NCBI GenBank assembly: GCA_963787895.1
Contig: CAWBEX010000007.1
Span: 744,001-808,000, forward strand
Length of the DNA stretch: 64,000 nt
Source: Anderseniella sp963787895
Lineage (GTDB): Bacteria; Pseudomonadota; Alphaproteobacteria; Rhizobiales; Aestuariivirgaceae
Direction: 5' to 3'
Shown here: one piece after another, positions 8,692-16,920 of the stretch
Layout of the letters: each line of letters starts with the position of its first letter
Position numbering within the stretch: the stretch's first letter is position 1
Made by a program: the position numbers and the translations under genes
The notes under the pieces: model-generated
Seen by the model: only the letters and a program-made list of their open reading frames with translations
Database searches by the model: none
What the model was told of the DNA's origin: nothing

Positions 8692-9467
8692 ACAATTTCC
8701 CCTTCGGCCAAAACCAGCCTGCCATTGATTTGGTCAAGAAGTGGTGCGAAGGACGGGTCAGGGCGCCGGTCGAGAACGATTGTATCAATCTCGGTAATTT
8801 TGCCGCCAAGCGCCGGGGCCATACGGCCAAATTTCGACCAGTCGATTACCAGCATGCACTCCTGCGAATTCGCCCGGATTTTCTCGGTTACACGCACTTC
8901 GGCTGCATGAAACTCAAGCAGGTCGCCATCTTCCGCTATGCCGGCTGTGCCAAAGACTGCAAAGTCAGCCCGGTAACGCCCAAAGAATTCCAGGACTTCT
9001 TCTCCCAGTATATCCCGATCCGGCAAACGCAGTTCGCCACCCGGCAAAATGATACGGTTCGAAACCTCGTCACTAAGCGCCATTGCTGCACTTAAATTGT
9101 TTGTAATGACCGTCAGGCCTTTGTGGCGGCGCAATGCCTGAGCAACGCTGAGCGGTGTCGATCCAATGGAAACAAATATGGTTGAGCCATCTGGTATCAG
9201 TTTAGCTGCAGCTTCCCCGATAGCGCGCTTGCCGACCAGATTGGTTCCGGCACGTTGGTCGAAGGGCGTATTCAAGAATTCCTTGCTCAACTCTATCCGG
9301 CCGTGCACGCGGCGCAGCATATCGTCCTGGGACAACACATCCAGATCGCGCCTGATCGTTTGCATGGACACTTCCAGCGTCTCAGCCAGCGCCTCAACTG
9401 ACATGGCGCCACGCTCCAGAACTAGTGCGGTAATCTGCTGTTTGCGTTTGTGTTTTTTGGACGACAT
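8688..9467 (-). CDS. DeoR-family transcriptional regulator
   Basis: The 259-residue protein has an N-terminal DeoR winged helix (SVEALAETLEVSMQTIRRDLDVLS, about residues 20-43). It is followed by a sugar-phosphate-sensing DeoRC domain with VSIGSTPLSVAQAL, NNLSAAMAL and FAVFGTAGIAEDG blocks. Family members typically bind a phosphorylated sugar or glycerol phosphate as inducer, as GlpR does. The ATG at 9467 is preferred to a GTG four codons earlier because GGAGG lies 5 bases upstream. It is first in the leftward operon and probably controls both that operon and the divergent HAD gene through the A/T-rich intergenic region. Confidence 0.9.
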   Translation of the reverse strand: MSSKKHKRKQQITALVLERGAMSVEALAETLEVSMQTIRRDLDVLSQDDMLRRVHGRIELSKEFLNTPFDQRAGTNLVGKRAIGEAAAKLIPDGSTIFVSIGSTPLSVAQALRRHKGLTVITNNLSAAMALSDEVSNRIILPGGELRLPDRDILGEEVLEFFGRYRADFAVFGTAGIAEDGDLLEFHAAEVRVTEKIRANSQECMLVIDWSKFGRMAPALGGKITEIDTIVLDRRPDPSFAPLLDQINGRLVLAEGEIV

Positions 9468-9509
9468 TGTCGCCTCCACGACCTACCATTTGAATGAGGC
9501 TATTCTCAC

Positions 9510-9643
9510 AAAAACAACAAAGCAACAAAAAAAGCCAATTCAATCTTTTAAAATGAGCAAATAACGAGTTTATTATGAAAAATTCCAGAAATTCGTGTGT
9601 ATAGACAGGTAAATTTCCAAAATAGTGTAGTTTTGTTGTTTTT
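9510..9643. promoter_or_regulatory. divergent control region with a 12-bp inverted repeat
   Basis: The 246 bp between the DeoR and HAD genes are very A/T-rich. AAAAACAACAAA at 9510-9521 recurs as its exact reverse complement TTTGTTGTTTTT at 9632-9643, and a further GCAACAAAA copy directly follows the left arm. The two arms flank the space in which both divergent promoters must lie. A/C-rich repeats of this kind are plausible DeoR operators that could bring two bound proteins together by looping. This is inferred from position and symmetry only. Confidence 0.5.
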
Positions 9644-9713
9644 CTCTTCACTTTCTGCGGCCAGTCCGTGCTATGGATGAAAGAAAACCAATCCGAAATC
9701 CTGCGGAGCCTGA

Positions 9714-10598
9714 ATGCTGACAACCCAAGCCATTTTTGATCGCTACCAGGAAGTCCGATCGCGACTTCCGCAACCTTCTTCGACACCAGAAACACGCGAG
9801 ATCGGATCCTTGTTGGAAATCACCGATCAAATCGATGCGTTCGTGTTCGATGCCTTTGGCGTATTGAATGTCGGAGAAACCCTGATTGAGGGTGCTGATA
9901 AGCGTCTTGATGAGTTGCGGGTGCGCGGTGCTGCTATTCGAATTTTGACCAATGCGGCCAGCTATGATCAAGCGGGAACCATCGAGAAATTCAGACGATT
10001 GGGGTTGGGTGTTGTTGACGAAGAAATCATCACCAGCCGCGAGGCCACCCTGCAGCATTTGAGGGGAGGTAATTGGGGAGTAATTGCAGCAAGAGAAGAT
10101 GCGCTCGGTGACCTTCCTGTTGATTTCATCCGGCTTGGCGATGAACCAGAAGCCTATGAGGTGGTCGACCAGTTTCTGTTCCTGTCGACTTCGGCGTGGT
10201 CAAATCCCCGGCAGGATATTCTCCTGACATCGATGCAAAACCGGCCCCGGCCAGTATTGATCGCAAATGCGGACATAGCTGCGCCCAGGGATGAAGGGTT
10301 CTCGTTGGAGCCGGGTCATTTCGGGCATCAGATTGCTGATCGCTTTCCTGATCACGTGCGCTTCTTCGGCAAGCCATTTCCGGAGGTCTATGAATTGATA
10401 GAGAAAACCTTGCCCGGCGTGCCCCGGAACAGGATTGCCATGTGCGGAGACACCTTGCACACAGATATCATTGGGGCGTGTGCCCGCGGATGGCGTACCG
10501 TCCTCGTTACGCAGGACGGGTTGTTCAGCAGGCATGATACCAGGGAGTTTTCAGAACAGTCCGGCATCTTTGCTGATTGGCGCATTGGCCGGATCTGA
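9714..10598 (+). CDS. HAD-superfamily phosphatase (HAD-IIA, NagD/PGP-like)
   Basis: The 294-residue enzyme shows HAD motif I FDAFGVLN near residue 44, altered from the usual DxDG(V/T) to DAFGV. Motif II lies in LTNAAS, the motif III lysine in FFGKPFPEVYEL and motif IV in CGDTLHTDIIGA. The IIA cap arrangement between motifs II and III matches NagD and p-nitrophenylphosphatase/phosphoglycolate phosphatase relatives. The start is supported by GGAG 6 bases before the ATG. It is transcribed divergently from the DeoR-ABC operon, suggesting it dephosphorylates the imported product, such as glycerol phosphate. The second motif I aspartate is in place (F-D-A-F), with Ala between the two hydrophobic positions. 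Confidence 0.8.
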   Translation: MLTTQAIFDRYQEVRSRLPQPSSTPETREIGSLLEITDQIDAFVFDAFGVLNVGETLIEGADKRLDELRVRGAAIRILTNAASYDQAGTIEKFRRLGLGVVDEEIITSREATLQHLRGGNWGVIAAREDALGDLPVDFIRLGDEPEAYEVVDQFLFLSTSAWSNPRQDILLTSMQNRPRPVLIANADIAAPRDEGFSLEPGHFGHQIADRFPDHVRFFGKPFPEVYELIEKTLPGVPRNRIAMCGDTLHTDIIGACARGWRTVLVTQDGLFSRHDTREFSEQSGIFADWRIGRI

Positions 10599-10636
10599 AG
10601 TGTAGATTTGTCGGTACTCGCGGGACACCTCCATTA

Positions 10637-10781
10637 AACTCCAACATTTGGCAATACCGCCAGACAAGAAACGGGTCGCTGGTTAAACAACAGGGCGGAA
10701 AATTCCCGCCAGCCGTTTCGACGACGAGAACGGGTCATGCTCCGCTTCAGGCATATGCGAAGTCTACAGAAAACCGCGTAG
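10637..10781 (+). pseudogene. C-terminal fragment of an IS6-family transposase
   Basis: An open stretch after a TAA reads GNTARQETGRWLNNRAENS, then RRRERVMLRFRHMRSLQK, and stops at 10779-10781. This is the conserved region around the catalytic glutamate (RAENS) of an IS6-type DDE transposase. The N-terminal half, the first two catalytic aspartates and the end of the protein are missing. Its sequence differs from the neighbouring remnant, so it comes from a separate insertion. Confidence 0.7.
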
Positions 10782-10817
10782 TTGCTCTTGACGAGTGGTG
10801 CCATTTGGGCGTGGCCT

Positions 10818-11551
10818 GATGCTGTGAGAACATTGACAAGTTGACCCGCTGGATTGGTTCCGCCAGAGGCGTTAGCGTTGTTGCATGACAAACATTTCCT
10901 AAAAACGACACCGATTTCCACCAGAGGTTATCCAGCATGCTGTTTGGCTGTACTTCCGGTTCACGTTGAGTTTTCGAGATGTGGAGGATCTTCTCGCAGA
11001 AGACCATGCCCAGGTTGCCGGTGGTATCTGGGCGAGGTGTTCGTGAAAATCAACGGGCAGACCCTCTACCTTTGGCGTGCCGTCGATGATGAAGGCGAGG
11101 TTCTGGAAGTCCTGGTTCAATCACGCCGGAACAAGAAAGCTGCATTGAAGCTGATGCGTAGATTGCTCAGGAAGCAGGGCCTCTTGCCCAGTGCAATCGT
11201 TGCAGACAAACTGCCATCATACGGTGCAGCATTTCGAGAACTCGGGCTATCCAGGCACCATGATCTTGGTGGCAGAAAGAACAACCTGGCTGAAAACTCG
11301 CATCAATCTGTTCGACGGCGAGAACGAAAGATGCAGTGGTTCAAGTCAACCAAATCGGCCCAACGCTTTCTCTCGGTTCATTCCTCAATCTACAACCTGT
11401 TCAACATCCAGCGTCATCTGAATTCGCGAGACACACTGCGCCAGTTTCGTCACGCTGCATCAGCAGAATGGGGTGACGTCGTCAGGGCTGCATTGGTAGT
11501 TGTCGTGACTGAGTTTGCTGCGCCCATAAGGCGTTAAGTTGTCAGAGCCCC
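10818..11551 (+). mobile_element. degenerate IS6-family insertion sequence
   Basis: The right end (GTTGTCAGAGCCCC, ending at 11551) and the left end (GCTGTGAGAAC at 10821-10831) form an imperfect terminal inverted repeat, 9 of 11 positions matching. The distance of about 730 bp is a little short of a normal 0.8-kb IS6 element, which fits an internal deletion in the transposase gene. No obvious 8-bp target duplication could be confirmed. It lies just outside a tRNA-Gln gene. Confidence 0.7.
10885..11537 (+). pseudogene. IS6-family transposase, inactivated
   Basis: The reading frame starts with MTNIS at 10885 but meets TAA at codon 6. It then continues KRHRFPPEVIQHAVWLYFRF and SFRDVEDLLAE, the conserved N-terminus. 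About 30 residues of the helix-turn-helix to linker region are then missing and the frame shifts. The catalytic half resumes as RWYLGEVFVKINGQTLYLW. The family has D in RWxLDEV; here it is G, so the first catalytic aspartate is lost. The second (VADKLPSYG) and the glutamate region (NLAENSHQ) are retained. Three independent lesions make this a certain pseudogene. Confidence 0.85.
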
Positions 11552-11690
11552 GCAAACAGAGACTGGCGGCGCATCTGCCGAGATTGTCGCCATTACCATT
11601 GGTCTCGGCAGAGACGGGAAGCCGCTAAACCCCCGTTATGTCGGGACAAACCGGCACGGGTCTCGTCAGCGCAAGTTTGGGGCAGGTGGC

Positions 11691-11764
11691 TGGCTGGGGA
11701 ACCTGGATTCGAACCAGGACTAACGGAGTCAGAGTCCGTGGGTCTACCGTTAACCTATTCCCCA
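11691..11764 (-). tRNA. tRNA-Gln (anticodon CUG)
   Basis: The minus strand folds as a full cloverleaf. The 7-bp acceptor is TGGGGAA/TTCCCCA with discriminator G and an encoded CCA, the D stem is GGTT/GACC, the anticodon stem is ACGGA/TCCGT around the loop CTCTGAC (anticodon CTG), and the T arm is CCTGG-TTCGAAT-CCAGG. It decodes CAG glutamine codons. Its 3' end points towards the IS remnants and accessory genes. Confidence 0.95.
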
Positions 11765-11844
11765 ACAGAACAGCTTGGTGCGGTGCAGTTGGCTTAGCCA
11801 ATTTGCATGACCGGTGTCAAGCTTGCCGCACCGGCCTGGCGGCA

Positions 11845-13905
11845 TCAGCCGCGCAGCTTCTGCATCAGTGATTCAAGTCCGTTGCCGGCAGGCTTTGCCG
11901 TTGGTGCGCTCGCCCGCGCAGGTGAGGGGCTTGCGGCTGCCTGGCCGCCGCCAATCTGCATGCCTGAAACGTCAAGCGGCTTCTTCAGCAATGAGGAACC
12001 AGCCCGTACCGCAGGTGCGGCTTCTGCCGCTGGTTGCGCTTGAACAGGCGTGGATTGTGCTGCAGCTGGTGCCGCTGCAGCGGGTGCAGGCTGCGGGGCG
12101 GGCGGAGCATGTGCGGGCGCTGGTTGGGGCTGTGCTGACCGCTGCGAGTTGGCGCTTGTCACCATGGGTTCAAGGTGCAGACCTTCCGCGCCGGGCGCGG
12201 TATCAGCATATTCAATTGCATAGGACTGCATCCGCCAGCGCGCGACAATGGCTTCCATGAAGCCCTCATCAGGCACATCGATGCTCCAGTTGCGGGTGAA
12301 CGATGCTGTTGAACTCTTCGGCAGCGCGTCGCTCGGCAGAAGGTCGAACTTGATGCGCGTCGGCAGCGACACGCCTTCACCGAAAGTCACCGCTTCGCCA
12401 GTGCCCATGGTCGGCATGAACTCCAGCAGCGAAGCGGCTGCATCCGATATCCCGGCGCGCAGAATTTCCTGGTCGCGCTCGTTTGTCAGGCGCATCGAGA
12501 ACACCGTGTTGCACTGTGACAGGATGGTTGGATCCAGCTCCGCCGGGCGCTGGGTGATGATGGCAAGCGAAACGCCGTACTTGCGGCCTTCCTTGGCAAT
12601 GCGAGAGATGGCGCGCTTGGTTGGCTCAAATCCGGACGACTTGTCTGCAGGCACATAGCGATGGGCTTCTTCACATACAAACGTTATCGGCACCCGGCCC
12701 TGGCTCCACAGACCGAAGTCGAACGCCATGCGGGCAAGAACGGAAACACAAACATTGATCACTTCCGACGGCAGGCCGCCGAGCTCCAGAACAGTAATCG
12801 GCTTGTCATTGACGGGAATGCGGAAGATCCGTCCGACGACCTCGGCCATGTTGTCCGAAATCGTCATTTGCCCGAACATGAAGCTGTAGCGCGGGTCACG
12901 GGTGATTGTGTCCAACCGTGCCTTCAGCCGTTTGAACGGAGCCAGTTCGCCCTTCAGTTCAAGTTTTCCAAGATGTTCGTCGATCAGATACATCAGGTCA
13001 GATGAGCGGTAGGGCACCGGCGTATCCACACCGAGATTGACCAGTTCAGCAGGGTCCTTTGACCGTAATGTCGCTGGTGAAGCCGCCTTGTCGCGCTTTG
13101 TGTGCGCAGCATAGCGCGACTTTGCCAGTGGGATCAGCTCGCGCAGAATTTCAATGTCCTGCTCGCGGTTTGGCTGGTTGCCGATCATGATCTCGACGAA
13201 CTCTTCGAAATTCAGCATCCAGAACGGCAAGGTCATGTTCTGCGGCTGAATGACCTCGGCATATTCCTTGAACGATGCTGCATACTCACGGTGAACGTCG
13301 AGCAGCAGAATGTGGGCTTTCGGGTTCTTTTCCAGAATGCGCCGTAGAATGAGGGCCACCGAACACGATTTGCCAGTGCCGGTTGTACCGAGAACTGCAA
13401 AGTGCTTGCCCAGCAGTTCGTCAATCTTGACCATTGCGGGAATTGACGGATCCTGCTGAATGTGGCCGATGCGGATGGACGTTTCGGTATCGCTGGCATA
13501 TGCCATCGACAACTCGGCCTGCGAGGCGCGTGACACGACGCTGCCAAGGCCGGGATAGCAGGAAACACCGCGGCGGAAGCTCTTCGGATTGCCTTGTTCG
13601 TCTTTTGGCAATTCACCAATGAATTCGACCTCGACGATGCGCATTTCGGTCGCCTGGTTGTCATGCGACGGGGTAGGCGAGCTGAGTGCGGATACCAGAG
13701 CCAAGGTAATGGTGCCGTCGGTATCAACCTTCAGCAAGGTGCCGATTTCCGGCGACAATCCTGTGGTCTGGGTAAATGCATCTTCTGCATCCAGCAAAAT
13801 GATGGCGTGTGCCCCGGTTACCGCTACAATGCGCCCGATGCGTTCGCTGGCTTTCTTCATGTCGCCCTGGGAAGTTTTGCTGCCCGCCCCTTGTTGAGTG
13901 GTCAT
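11845..13905 (-). CDS. HerA-like ATPase/helicase (DUF87)
   Basis: The 686-residue protein has an N-terminal HAS-barrel-like region (about 20-130), then a HerA/FtsK-type RecA fold. Walker A is GTTGTGKS at residues 173-180, the LLLDVHREY strand follows, and VCEEAHRYV is the Walker B strand; a sensor-like ITQRPAELDP and an RLTNERDQEIL arginine region come after it. The last 110 residues are an Ala/Pro-rich linker (Q-P-A repeats) ending in a short amphipathic LESLMQKLRG tail. HerA translocases move DNA and usually partner a NurA nuclease; none is encoded nearby. The gene follows a histidine kinase gene by 12 bp in the same direction, suggesting one transcript. Its actual process is unknown. Confidence 0.82.
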   Translation of the reverse strand: MTTQQGAGSKTSQGDMKKASERIGRIVAVTGAHAIILLDAEDAFTQTTGLSPEIGTLLKVDTDGTITLALVSALSSPTPSHDNQATEMRIVEVEFIGELPKDEQGNPKSFRRGVSCYPGLGSVVSRASQAELSMAYASDTETSIRIGHIQQDPSIPAMVKIDELLGKHFAVLGTTGTGKSCSVALILRRILEKNPKAHILLLDVHREYAASFKEYAEVIQPQNMTLPFWMLNFEEFVEIMIGNQPNREQDIEILRELIPLAKSRYAAHTKRDKAASPATLRSKDPAELVNLGVDTPVPYRSSDLMYLIDEHLGKLELKGELAPFKRLKARLDTITRDPRYSFMFGQMTISDNMAEVVGRIFRIPVNDKPITVLELGGLPSEVINVCVSVLARMAFDFGLWSQGRVPITFVCEEAHRYVPADKSSGFEPTKRAISRIAKEGRKYGVSLAIITQRPAELDPTILSQCNTVFSMRLTNERDQEILRAGISDAAASLLEFMPTMGTGEAVTFGEGVSLPTRIKFDLLPSDALPKSSTASFTRNWSIDVPDEGFMEAIVARWRMQSYAIEYADTAPGAEGLHLEPMVTSANSQRSAQPQPAPAHAPPAPQPAPAAAAPAAAQSTPVQAQPAAEAAPAVRAGSSLLKKPLDVSGMQIGGGQAAASPSPARASAPTAKPAGNGLESLMQKLRG

Positions 13906-13917
13906 AACTGTCGCCTT

Positions 13918-14850
13918 CTAGTGGATTGAGCCGCTCGCCGGGCCGGTTGCTGCTTCGCTGCTGCTGCCGTCTGGTGCGGTTACGGGCTGTGGGTGCTCTT
14001 GCGGGGCGATTTCAGATTTTGCCCGTTCTGTCGGAATCAGGAAAGTGGCGCTCGTTCCGACACCTTTCTGGCTTTGCAGCATGAACTTGCCTCCGTGAGA
14101 CTTGATCAGGGCCATGGTGATAGGCAGCCCAAGGCCAGTGCCTTCGTTGGCGTCGCCATGACCACTGCGCACCTGGCCGAAAGGCTGCGTTGCCATGTGC
14201 AATTCTTCCTGGGTCATGCCCTTGCCATTGTCGATGACGCTGAAACTGATCAGCCGCTCGCCTTCCTGGGCGACGCTGACAAGCACATTGCCGTTGTCTC
14301 CGGTAAACTTGACCGCGTTCGACAACAGATTGAGCAATACCTGTTTCAATCGCAGTGGATCAGCTTTGACCATCGGCAGATTGTCAGCAATTTCACAATC
14401 CACAGTAATGCCCTTGTTCGCTGCGCGCATCTCGATGAACCGGAGACAGCTGGCAACAATGGGACCTGGGTCAAGCGTCTGCAGGTCCACGCTGAGTTTG
14501 CCCGCCTGTATTTTCGATACGTCAAGTATCTCGTTGATCAGCTGCAACAGGTGCTGGGCAGCCTCATTGATGTAGTTGGCATATTGCTGGGTCGTTTCTT
14601 CCGGCATTTTCGACTGCGTACGCAGCATGTCGGAAAAGCCTATGATGGCGTTGAGCGGGGTGCGCAACTCGTGGCTCATCGAAGCAATGAACTCCGATTT
14701 TGCCTTGGAGGCCAATTCAGCTTCCACACGCGCGGTATTGACCGCGAGTGTCGATTTCTCCTGTTGCTGTGCCAGCCGGATCTGCTCGGAAAACGCCCCG
14801 ATCAGTGATCCTTCAGGAAACCAGCTCTTGCCATAGCTCTTCATGCACAA
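13918..14850 (-). CDS. soluble sensor histidine kinase (HisKA + HATPase)
   Basis: The 310-residue kinase has a coiled-coil-like lead (about residues 20-52). The phospho-accepting His60 lies in SHELRTPLNAIIGFSDML. The ATP-binding domain has the N box LLNLLSNAVKF, G1 VIDNGKGM and G2 GTGLGLPITMALI. No membrane segment and no PAS, GAF or HAMP domain is seen, so the input signal must come from a partner protein. No response regulator gene is adjacent. A start two codons later is also possible. The C-terminus is a short Pro/Ser/Ala tail. It sits 12 bp upstream of the HerA-like gene on the same strand. Confidence 0.87.
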   Translation of the reverse strand: MCMKSYGKSWFPEGSLIGAFSEQIRLAQQQEKSTLAVNTARVEAELASKAKSEFIASMSHELRTPLNAIIGFSDMLRTQSKMPEETTQQYANYINEAAQHLLQLINEILDVSKIQAGKLSVDLQTLDPGPIVASCLRFIEMRAANKGITVDCEIADNLPMVKADPLRLKQVLLNLLSNAVKFTGDNGNVLVSVAQEGERLISFSVIDNGKGMTQEELHMATQPFGQVRSGHGDANEGTGLGLPITMALIKSHGGKFMLQSQKGVGTSATFLIPTERAKSEIAPQEHPQPVTAPDGSSSEAATGPASGSIH

Positions 14851-15005
14851 CCCCTCAAGCTGCCCAACATAGCGCCCAAGGTCTAATCAGGCGTTAATGG
14901 CATCAGCCCGGAGGTTCACAAGCGTGCTTGTCCAATCTTGCAAAGCTGCTACACTGATCTGCAACGAAACGATTTGAGGCGGGCTGCTTTGATTTTGCCC
15001 CCTAA

Positions 15006-16211
15006 TTGTCAGGCCCCAAGGGTCAGGCAGTCGGGTGTGGGCAGCGCAGCGGCCTGACAGGTGGAAGTTTGGGCGCTGAGGGCAAGACCGGCGCAAAACC
15101 AGCAAAATCACGTCGGCGCCATGGTTGGCATCTGCGCCGGCCACCGCGCGGCCGCGACCCATCTCCGCAAACTGTAGATCAGCCCAAGCACAGCGATGGC
15201 GATGTCGCGCGCACAGCCGGCAGGTTCACCCGTGTGGCCGGAGAGACAATTTACGGTGCGCTGGATCTGGGTACCAACAATTGCCGCCTGCTGCTTGCAC
15301 GCCCGTCCGAAACCGGCTTTGACGTCGTTGACGCGTTTTCGCGCATAGTCCGGCTGGGCGAGGGGGTGTCGGCAACTGGTGATTTGTCCGCAGGAGCCAT
15401 CGACCGCACAATCAAGGCGTTGCGGGTCTGCTCCAACAAGCTGAAATGGTGGGAAGTCTCCCGTTTCAGGCTGATTGCAACCGAGGCTTGCCGAATGGCC
15501 GGAAATGGCAACAGTTTCATCGATCTGGTGCGTTCCGAGATTGGCCTGGATCTTGAGATCATCGACAGGCAAACCGAGGCAAGTCTTGCCGCTGCCGGCG
15601 CATCGCCGTTGATTTGCGGCAACGCCAGGAGCGTGGTGGTTTTCGACATCGGCGGCGGGTCCACCGAGATACTCTGGCTGAATGTTGGCAAGGGCAGCTA
15701 CGAAATCGTTGACTGGACGTCGATTCCGGCAGGGGTGGTCACCATAGCCGAGCAATTTGGCGGCAAGACGGTTACTGGTGAGAGTTTTGCTGCCATGCGG
15801 ACCCATGTCCGGCAACTTGCAGCGCCTTTCGTTGCACGCTTGAAGTCTGATCGACAGCTCCCCGCCATACCGGATCATTTGCTGGGCACCTCGGGCACTG
15901 TCACCACGGTCTGCGGCATCCACCAGAACCTTCGCCGCTATGACAGGGCCAGGGTGGACGGCAGCTGGATGCTGGGCAGCGAGGTGAACGCTGTCACCAA
16001 TGATCTGTTGTCGATGACCTATGACCAGCGCGCCGCATCGCCTTGCGTTGGTCCCGAGCGAGCCGACCTGGTTTTGGCCGGCTGTGCCATACTCGAGGAA
16101 ATCCGAGAACTCTGGCCTGCAGAGCGCATAAGAGTTGCCGACAGGGGGTTGCGTGAAGGCATCCTGACATCACTCATGAACGAGGACGGAACATATGCCC
16201 GGCCCGCGTAG
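15006..16211 (+). CDS. Ppx/GppA phosphatase family protein
   Basis: This is an exopolyphosphatase/guanosine pentaphosphate phosphatase-type ASKHA protein. The phosphate-1 loop ALDLGTNNCRLLLA starts near residue 85, GEGVSATG and EACRMAGNG follow, and the phosphate-2 loop FDIGGGSTEI lies near 215. A GTSGTVTT adenosine-type motif lies near 295. The first 80 residues are basic and low-complexity. The listed start is a TTG, and a GTG at 15234 just before the fold is equally possible (325 residues). The stop lies inside the start of rlmE, so the two are translationally coupled. It degrades polyphosphate or pppGpp, linking stringent control to the rRNA methylase gene downstream. Confidence 0.85.
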   Translation: MSGPKGQAVGCGQRSGLTGGSLGAEGKTGAKPAKSRRRHGWHLRRPPRGRDPSPQTVDQPKHSDGDVARTAGRFTRVAGETIYGALDLGTNNCRLLLARPSETGFDVVDAFSRIVRLGEGVSATGDLSAGAIDRTIKALRVCSNKLKWWEVSRFRLIATEACRMAGNGNSFIDLVRSEIGLDLEIIDRQTEASLAAAGASPLICGNARSVVVFDIGGGSTEILWLNVGKGSYEIVDWTSIPAGVVTIAEQFGGKTVTGESFAAMRTHVRQLAAPFVARLKSDRQLPAIPDHLLGTSGTVTTVCGIHQNLRRYDRARVDGSWMLGSEVNAVTNDLLSMTYDQRAASPCVGPERADLVLAGCAILEEIRELWPAERIRVADRGLREGILTSLMNEDGTYARPA

Positions 16212-16920
16212 ACCTGTTGGCAAAAAGCCGCGTTCGACCGGTTCGTCCGGCCGCAATGCGGCAGGCGTCAACCAGAAAGTGAAAACAGCGCGCGGGCGCC
16301 GGTTGTCATCAACCCGCTGGCTGGAGCGCCAGATCAACGACCCCTATGTCGCTCGTGCAAAGCATGAAGGCTTTCGTTCGCGCTCTGCCTTCAAGCTGGC
16401 CGAGATAGACGATGAGTTCCAGTTTCTCAAGCCCGGCGGCCGTGTCGTCGATCTGGGAGCAGCGCCGGGCGGCTGGTCGCAGATTGCTGCGCGCCGCACC
16501 AACGCCGATGCAGGCGAGGGCAAGGTCGTGGCCATAGACATGCACGGCATCGAGCCCATCGCCGGTGTCACCATCTTCAAGCAGGACTTTCTGGAAGAAG
16601 GCGCGGCACATGAGCTTATCAAGGCCCTTGGCGGCGACAGGGCCGATGCGGTGGTGTCTGACATGGCGGCCCATGCCACCGGTCATCGCCAGACCGACCA
16701 CTTCAAGATCATGGCGCTGGCAGATGCAGGCCTGGAGTTTGCGCGCAAGGTGCTCAAGCCCGGCGGCACCTATGTTTGCAAGGTGCTGCGCGGTGGAGCA
16801 GAAGGCGAACTGCTGGCTGAAATGAAGCGCGAGTTCCGCGCGGTGAAGCACTTCAAACCCGCCTCAAGCCGCGAAGACTCTGCTGAACTGTTCCTCGTGG
16901 CGACGGGGTACCGTGGGTAG
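16195..16920 (+). CDS. rlmE: 23S rRNA (uridine-2552 2'-O) methyltransferase
   Basis: The 241-residue protein matches RlmE/FtsJ. The SAM-binding motif VVDLGAAPGGWSQIA is near residue 83, preceded by FRSRSAFKLAEID. The K-D-K-E tetrad positions include the lysine in SRSAFKL, the aspartate in VVSDMA, KVLRGG and the glutamate near the C-terminal SREDSAELFLVA. The first 40 residues are a basic extension common in alphaproteobacterial members. The ATG overlaps the end of the Ppx/GppA gene by 17 bp. It methylates the ribosomal A loop. Confidence 0.95.
   Translation: MPGPRRPVGKKPRSTGSSGRNAAGVNQKVKTARGRRLSSTRWLERQINDPYVARAKHEGFRSRSAFKLAEIDDEFQFLKPGGRVVDLGAAPGGWSQIAARRTNADAGEGKVVAIDMHGIEPIAGVTIFKQDFLEEGAAHELIKALGGDRADAVVSDMAAHATGHRQTDHFKIMALADAGLEFARKVLKPGGTYVCKVLRGGAEGELLAEMKREFRAVKHFKPASSREDSAELFLVATGYRG

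Noticed and set aside
9468..9479. GTG start for the DeoR regulator, four codons upstream
   Set aside because: The GGAGG ribosome site lies within those codons and fits the ATG at 9467.
10599..11690. Active IS6 transposon
   Set aside because: Nonsense codon, deletion, frameshift and a missing catalytic aspartate rule out activity.
13918..14850. Hybrid kinase with a receiver domain
   Set aside because: The C-terminus after the ATP-binding domain is only a short Ser/Pro/Ala tail with no receiver motifs.
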